8,302 nucleotides of DNA from Alphaproteobacteria bacterium (GTDB taxonomy: Bacteria > Pseudomonadota > Alphaproteobacteria > ATCC43930 > CGMCC-115725). The stretch spans positions 1 to 8,302 of the forward strand of contig VAZF01000330.1 in the NCBI GenBank assembly GCA_005888425.1, read 5' to 3'. Within the stretch, counting starts at the first letter, position 1. Every line of letters begins with the position of its first letter. The translations under genes were made by a program, and so were the position numbers. Positions 6,549 through 8,302 of this stretch are shown one piece after another. The notes beneath the pieces were generated by a model, which saw only the letters and a program-made list of their open reading frames with translations, searched no databases and had not been told where the DNA came from.

Positions 6549-6674
6549 ATGACGGCGGTTGACCCAGAACTCGAACGGCATCGCCGGACCTGGATCGGGT
6601 TTACCTGGTTCATCAAAATCTCGCTGCTGACGGTCGTCATCATTCTGATCCTGATGGCGCTCTTCCTGATCTGA
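6549..6674 (+). CDS. aa3-type cytochrome c oxidase subunit IV (small single-span subunit)
   Basis: A 41-residue protein: a charged, soluble N-terminal part with ELERHRRTWIGFTWF (7-21) and one hydrophobic span from about residue 24 to 41 (SLLTVVIILILMALFL). This is the architecture of the bacterial aa3 oxidase subunit IV family (COX4_pro_2), whose members carry an H-x-R-T-W-x-G-F block right before the membrane helix. The subunit is a peripheral transmembrane helix of the terminal oxidase and is not catalytic. AGG sits five bases before the ATG, after GAGCG. The other oxidase genes are not in the window, which is common for this subunit. It is very short, so similarity rests on one motif plus the span. 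Confidence 0.82.
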   Translation: MTAVDPELERHRRTWIGFTWFIKISLLTVVIILILMALFLI

Positions 6675-6756
6675 TCCGGACTGTCGTCCCGGCGATTGGG
6701 AGAGCCTGCGGCGGCTGGAGATCAGGCCCTCAAGGCGCAAAACTTTTTTTGCGGGC

Positions 6757-6783
6757 TGTCGATTGGCGGGAGGCTCGTGCGTC
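6757..6783 (+). promoter_or_regulatory. Candidate ECF42-type promoter for the YCII/sigma factor pair
   Basis: TGTCGA (6757-6762) and CGTC (6780-6783) are separated by 17 bases. From memory of published ECF42 work in Streptomyces, the target promoters of this sigma group carry TGTCGA at -35 and CG(A/T)C at -10. Both match here, 53 bases before the YCII gene start, directly upstream of the operon encoding an ECF42-type sigma factor. This implies autoregulation. The motif match is seen; the function is inferred. Confidence 0.6.
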
Positions 6784-6789
6784 ATCGAG

Positions 6790-6814
6790 GCGGCGGCATA
6801 TGGCATGCCGCCGC
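6790..6814 (+). promoter_or_regulatory. Perfect 10-bp inverted repeat in the leader of the YCII gene
   Basis: GCGGCGGCAT (6790-6799) is exactly complementary to ATGCCGCCGC (6805-6814) around a 5-base loop ATGGC. It starts about seven bases after the candidate -10, so it would form at or near the 5' end of the transcript. There is no T tract, so it is not an intrinsic terminator. It ends 12 bases before the Shine-Dalgarno GGAG (6827-6830). A 5' stabilising hairpin or an operator are both possible. Confidence 0.6.
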
Positions 6815-6836
6815 AACGGGGACGATGGAGAATGTG

Positions 6837-7184
6837 ATGAAATACATGCTGCTGATCTACGGCAATGAGCGCGAATGGCAGGGTCTGCCGGAGAGCGAGA
6901 CCGGCCAGCGGCTGGCGGCGTATCGCGCCTATACCGAGGCGCTGATGAAGGCGGGAGCGCTGGTCGCCGGCGATCGCCTGCAACACTCGCATACGGCGAC
7001 GACCGTGCGGGTCGAGGGCGGCAAAACCAATGTGCTGAACGGACCCTATGCCGAAAGCCGCGAACAGCTCGGCGGCTATTACCTGATCGAGGCACCCGAT
7101 CTCGATGCGGCGCTGTCCTGGGCGGCGCGCTGCCCGGGCGCGAGCCACGGCGCGATCGAGGTACGACCGATCTGGGCAATGTGA
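6837..7184 (+). CDS. YCII/DGPF-family protein, partner of the ECF42 sigma factor
   Basis: The 115-residue product is a YCII-related (DGPF) protein: MKYMLLIYGNE at the start, KAGALVAGDRL (38-48), then NGPYAESREQLGGYYLIEA (68-86) and ARCPGASHGAIEVRPI (97-112) near the end. These small ferredoxin-like-fold proteins are typically encoded with ECF42 sigma factors; their biochemical role is not settled. The signature tetrapeptide is NGPY (68-71) instead of DGPF. The start at 6837 is set by GGAG (6827-6830) six bases upstream; an in-frame ATG at 6825 is a weaker alternative. Its stop overlaps the sigma gene start as GTGA (7181-7184), so the two are probably translationally coupled. Confidence 0.92.
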   Translation: MKYMLLIYGNEREWQGLPESETGQRLAAYRAYTEALMKAGALVAGDRLQHSHTATTVRVEGGKTNVLNGPYAESREQLGGYYLIEAPDLDAALSWAARCPGASHGAIEVRPIWAM

Positions 7185-8302
7185 GCTGGGACGCGGCTCA
7201 CCTCATGCTGCGGGAAGGCCACCGGGATGCCCGCGATGCCGCCGAGCGAGCCGCGCGGCAAAGCTATGGCAAGCTGGTCGCCTTTCTCGCACACCGGTTG
7301 CGCGATGTCGCCGCCGCCGAGGATGCGCTCGCCGAGGCATTCGCGGCGGCGCTCGCCGACTGGCCCAGGAACGGCGTCCCGGACAGGCCCGAGGCGTGGC
7401 TGCTGACCGTGGCGCGTCGGAAGGCGGTCGACAGCGACAGACGCCGACGGCACCGCGAAGAGGCCACCAGCGATCTTCAGCTCCTGACCGAGGAGCTGGC
7501 CGACAGCGCCAACCCGAACGAAGCGGCTATCCCCGATCACCGGCTGGCGCTGATCTTTGCCTGTGCGCATCCCGCGATCGATGAGCGCATCCGCGCGCCG
7601 GTCATGTTGCAGGCCGTGCTCGGTTTCGACGCGGCGACGATCGCTTCGGCCTTTCTCGTCGCGCCTGCGGCGATGGCGCAGCGCCTCGTGCGCGCCAAGG
7701 CGAAGATCCGCGAGGCCGCCATTCCGTTCCGGGTGCCCGAGCGGACCGAGATGCGCGACCGCTTGGCGCCAGTGCTGGAGGCGATCTACGCCGTGTTCTC
7801 GGAGGGCTGGTCGGACCCGGCCGGCACCGAGACCCGCCGCCGCAACCTCGCCGACGAAGCGATCTGGCTCGGGCGGCTCGTCTGCTCGCTCCTGCCGCAG
7901 GAGCCGGAAGCGCTCGGCCTATTGGCGCTGATGCTGTTCGCCGAGGCGCGACGGGGCGCAAGACGCAATGCGGCCGGTGATTATATCCCACTCGCCGAGC
8001 AAGACCCGGCGCAATGGGATGCGCGGCTGATCGATAAAGCCGAGACCCTTTTGTTGCGCGCCAGTCGGATGGGCGCGGTCGGCCGCTATCAGCTGGAAGC
8101 GGCGGTGCAATCGGCGCATGTCGTGCGGGCGCGCACCGGCACCGCAGACTGGGCGGCTATCGCGCGGCTCTACGGCGCGCTGATGGATCTGACGGGCTCG
8201 CCGGTGGTCGCAATCAACCGGGCCATCGCGACGGCGGAGGCGGAAGGTCCGGCCGCCGGTCTCGCCCTGCTCGACGTAACGGCTGCGGATGCGCGGCTCC
8301 AG
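7181..8302 (+). CDS. ECF42-type RNA polymerase sigma factor with C-terminal extension, 3' end outside the window
   Basis: The open frame runs 374 codons to the window edge without a stop. Region 2 lies at about 27-90, with AAEDALAEAFAAAL (45-58), WP..G.P (61-67) and WLLTVARRKAVD (73-84). Region 4 lies at about 121-177, with RLALIFACAHPAI (121-133) and ASAFLVAPAAMAQRLVRAK (155-173). The long extension after it follows the COG4941/DUF6596 pattern: IPFRVPE, YAVFSEGW, LGLLALMLFAEARR, then SPVVAINRA and GPAAGLALLD near the edge, a TPR-like part. Full-length relatives are about 410-420 residues, so some 40 residues are probably missing. The GTG at 7181 overlaps the YCII stop by 4 bp; ATG at codon 9 is a less likely start. 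No anti-sigma factor is visible, as expected for ECF42, whose activity is thought to depend on the extension. The inducing signal is unknown. Confidence 0.92.
   Translation, partial: MSWDAAHLMLREGHRDARDAAERAARQSYGKLVAFLAHRLRDVAAAEDALAEAFAAALADWPRNGVPDRPEAWLLTVARRKAVDSDRRRRHREEATSDLQLLTEELADSANPNEAAIPDHRLALIFACAHPAIDERIRAPVMLQAVLGFDAATIASAFLVAPAAMAQRLVRAKAKIREAAIPFRVPERTEMRDRLAPVLEAIYAVFSEGWSDPAGTETRRRNLADEAIWLGRLVCSLLPQEPEALGLLALMLFAEARRGARRNAAGDYIPLAEQDPAQWDARLIDKAETLLLRASRMGAVGRYQLEAAVQSAHVVRARTGTADWAAIARLYGALMDLTGSPVVAINRAIATAEAEGPAAGLALLDVTAADARLQ

Noticed and set aside
6675..6702. CCGGAC ... GTCCCGG near-dyad right after the oxidase subunit gene, considered as a terminator
   Set aside because: The arms need a bulge to pair and no T tract follows.
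6736..6753. Inverted repeat CGCAAAA/TTTTGCG with a T run, considered as a terminator after the oxidase subunit gene
   Set aside because: The T run is part of the stem and loop and not downstream of a GC-rich stem, and the stem is only 7 bp and AT-rich.
5781..7148. Minus-strand open frame of 455 codons across purN, the oxidase subunit and the YCII gene
   Set aside because: It is opposite three recognisable genes, rich in Arg/Pro/Gly/His with no domain pattern, and is a GC-driven shadow.

Overview
The window is GC-rich and densely packed, with mostly short intergenic gaps. Its gene content and order point to an alphaproteobacterium of the Rhodospirillales/Hyphomicrobiales kind. The main reasons are an HdaA-type DnaA regulator in an operon with a DUF2066 protein, a CDP-alcohol phosphatidyltransferase and an AI-2E/PerM-family membrane protein, plus a tiny aa3-type cytochrome oxidase subunit IV. 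I cannot name a genus from the sequence.

Layout, left to right. Positions 2-52 are the last codons of a gene entering from the left, closed by a strong intrinsic terminator (84-115). A CaiB-like family III CoA-transferase follows on the plus strand (261-1634). It converges, across a 51-bp gap carrying three copies of a 17-bp tandem repeat, on a five-gene minus-strand operon running from 5698 down to 1686. In transcription order the operon is DUF2066 exported protein, CDP-alcohol phosphatidyltransferase, AI-2E/PerM-family protein, HdaA-like DnaA inactivator and a small exported protein of unknown function. The last three junctions are 4-bp stop/start overlaps (TTGA, ATGA, ATGA), which suggests translational coupling.

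Across a 133-bp divergent gap, purN (GAR transformylase, GTG start) reads rightward. A 41-codon gene for the aa3-type cytochrome oxidase subunit IV follows. The right end holds a two-gene unit: a YCII/DGPF-family protein overlapping by 4 bp (GTGA) an ECF42-type sigma factor with the usual long C-terminal extension, which runs off the window.

Most of the window is conserved housekeeping: purine synthesis, phospholipid synthesis and control of replication initiation. The parts most worth a second look are regulatory or small. A TGTCGA-N17-CGTC element upstream of the YCII/ECF42 pair matches the ECF42 promoter signature as I remember it, and a perfect 10-bp inverted repeat sits at the predicted transcript start. 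The 17-bp repeats place a stop codon in all three frames at the end of the small exported gene. purM, often next to purN, is missing. I see no CRISPR array, insertion sequence, tRNA or rRNA, and no clear evidence of an undescribed multi-gene system.
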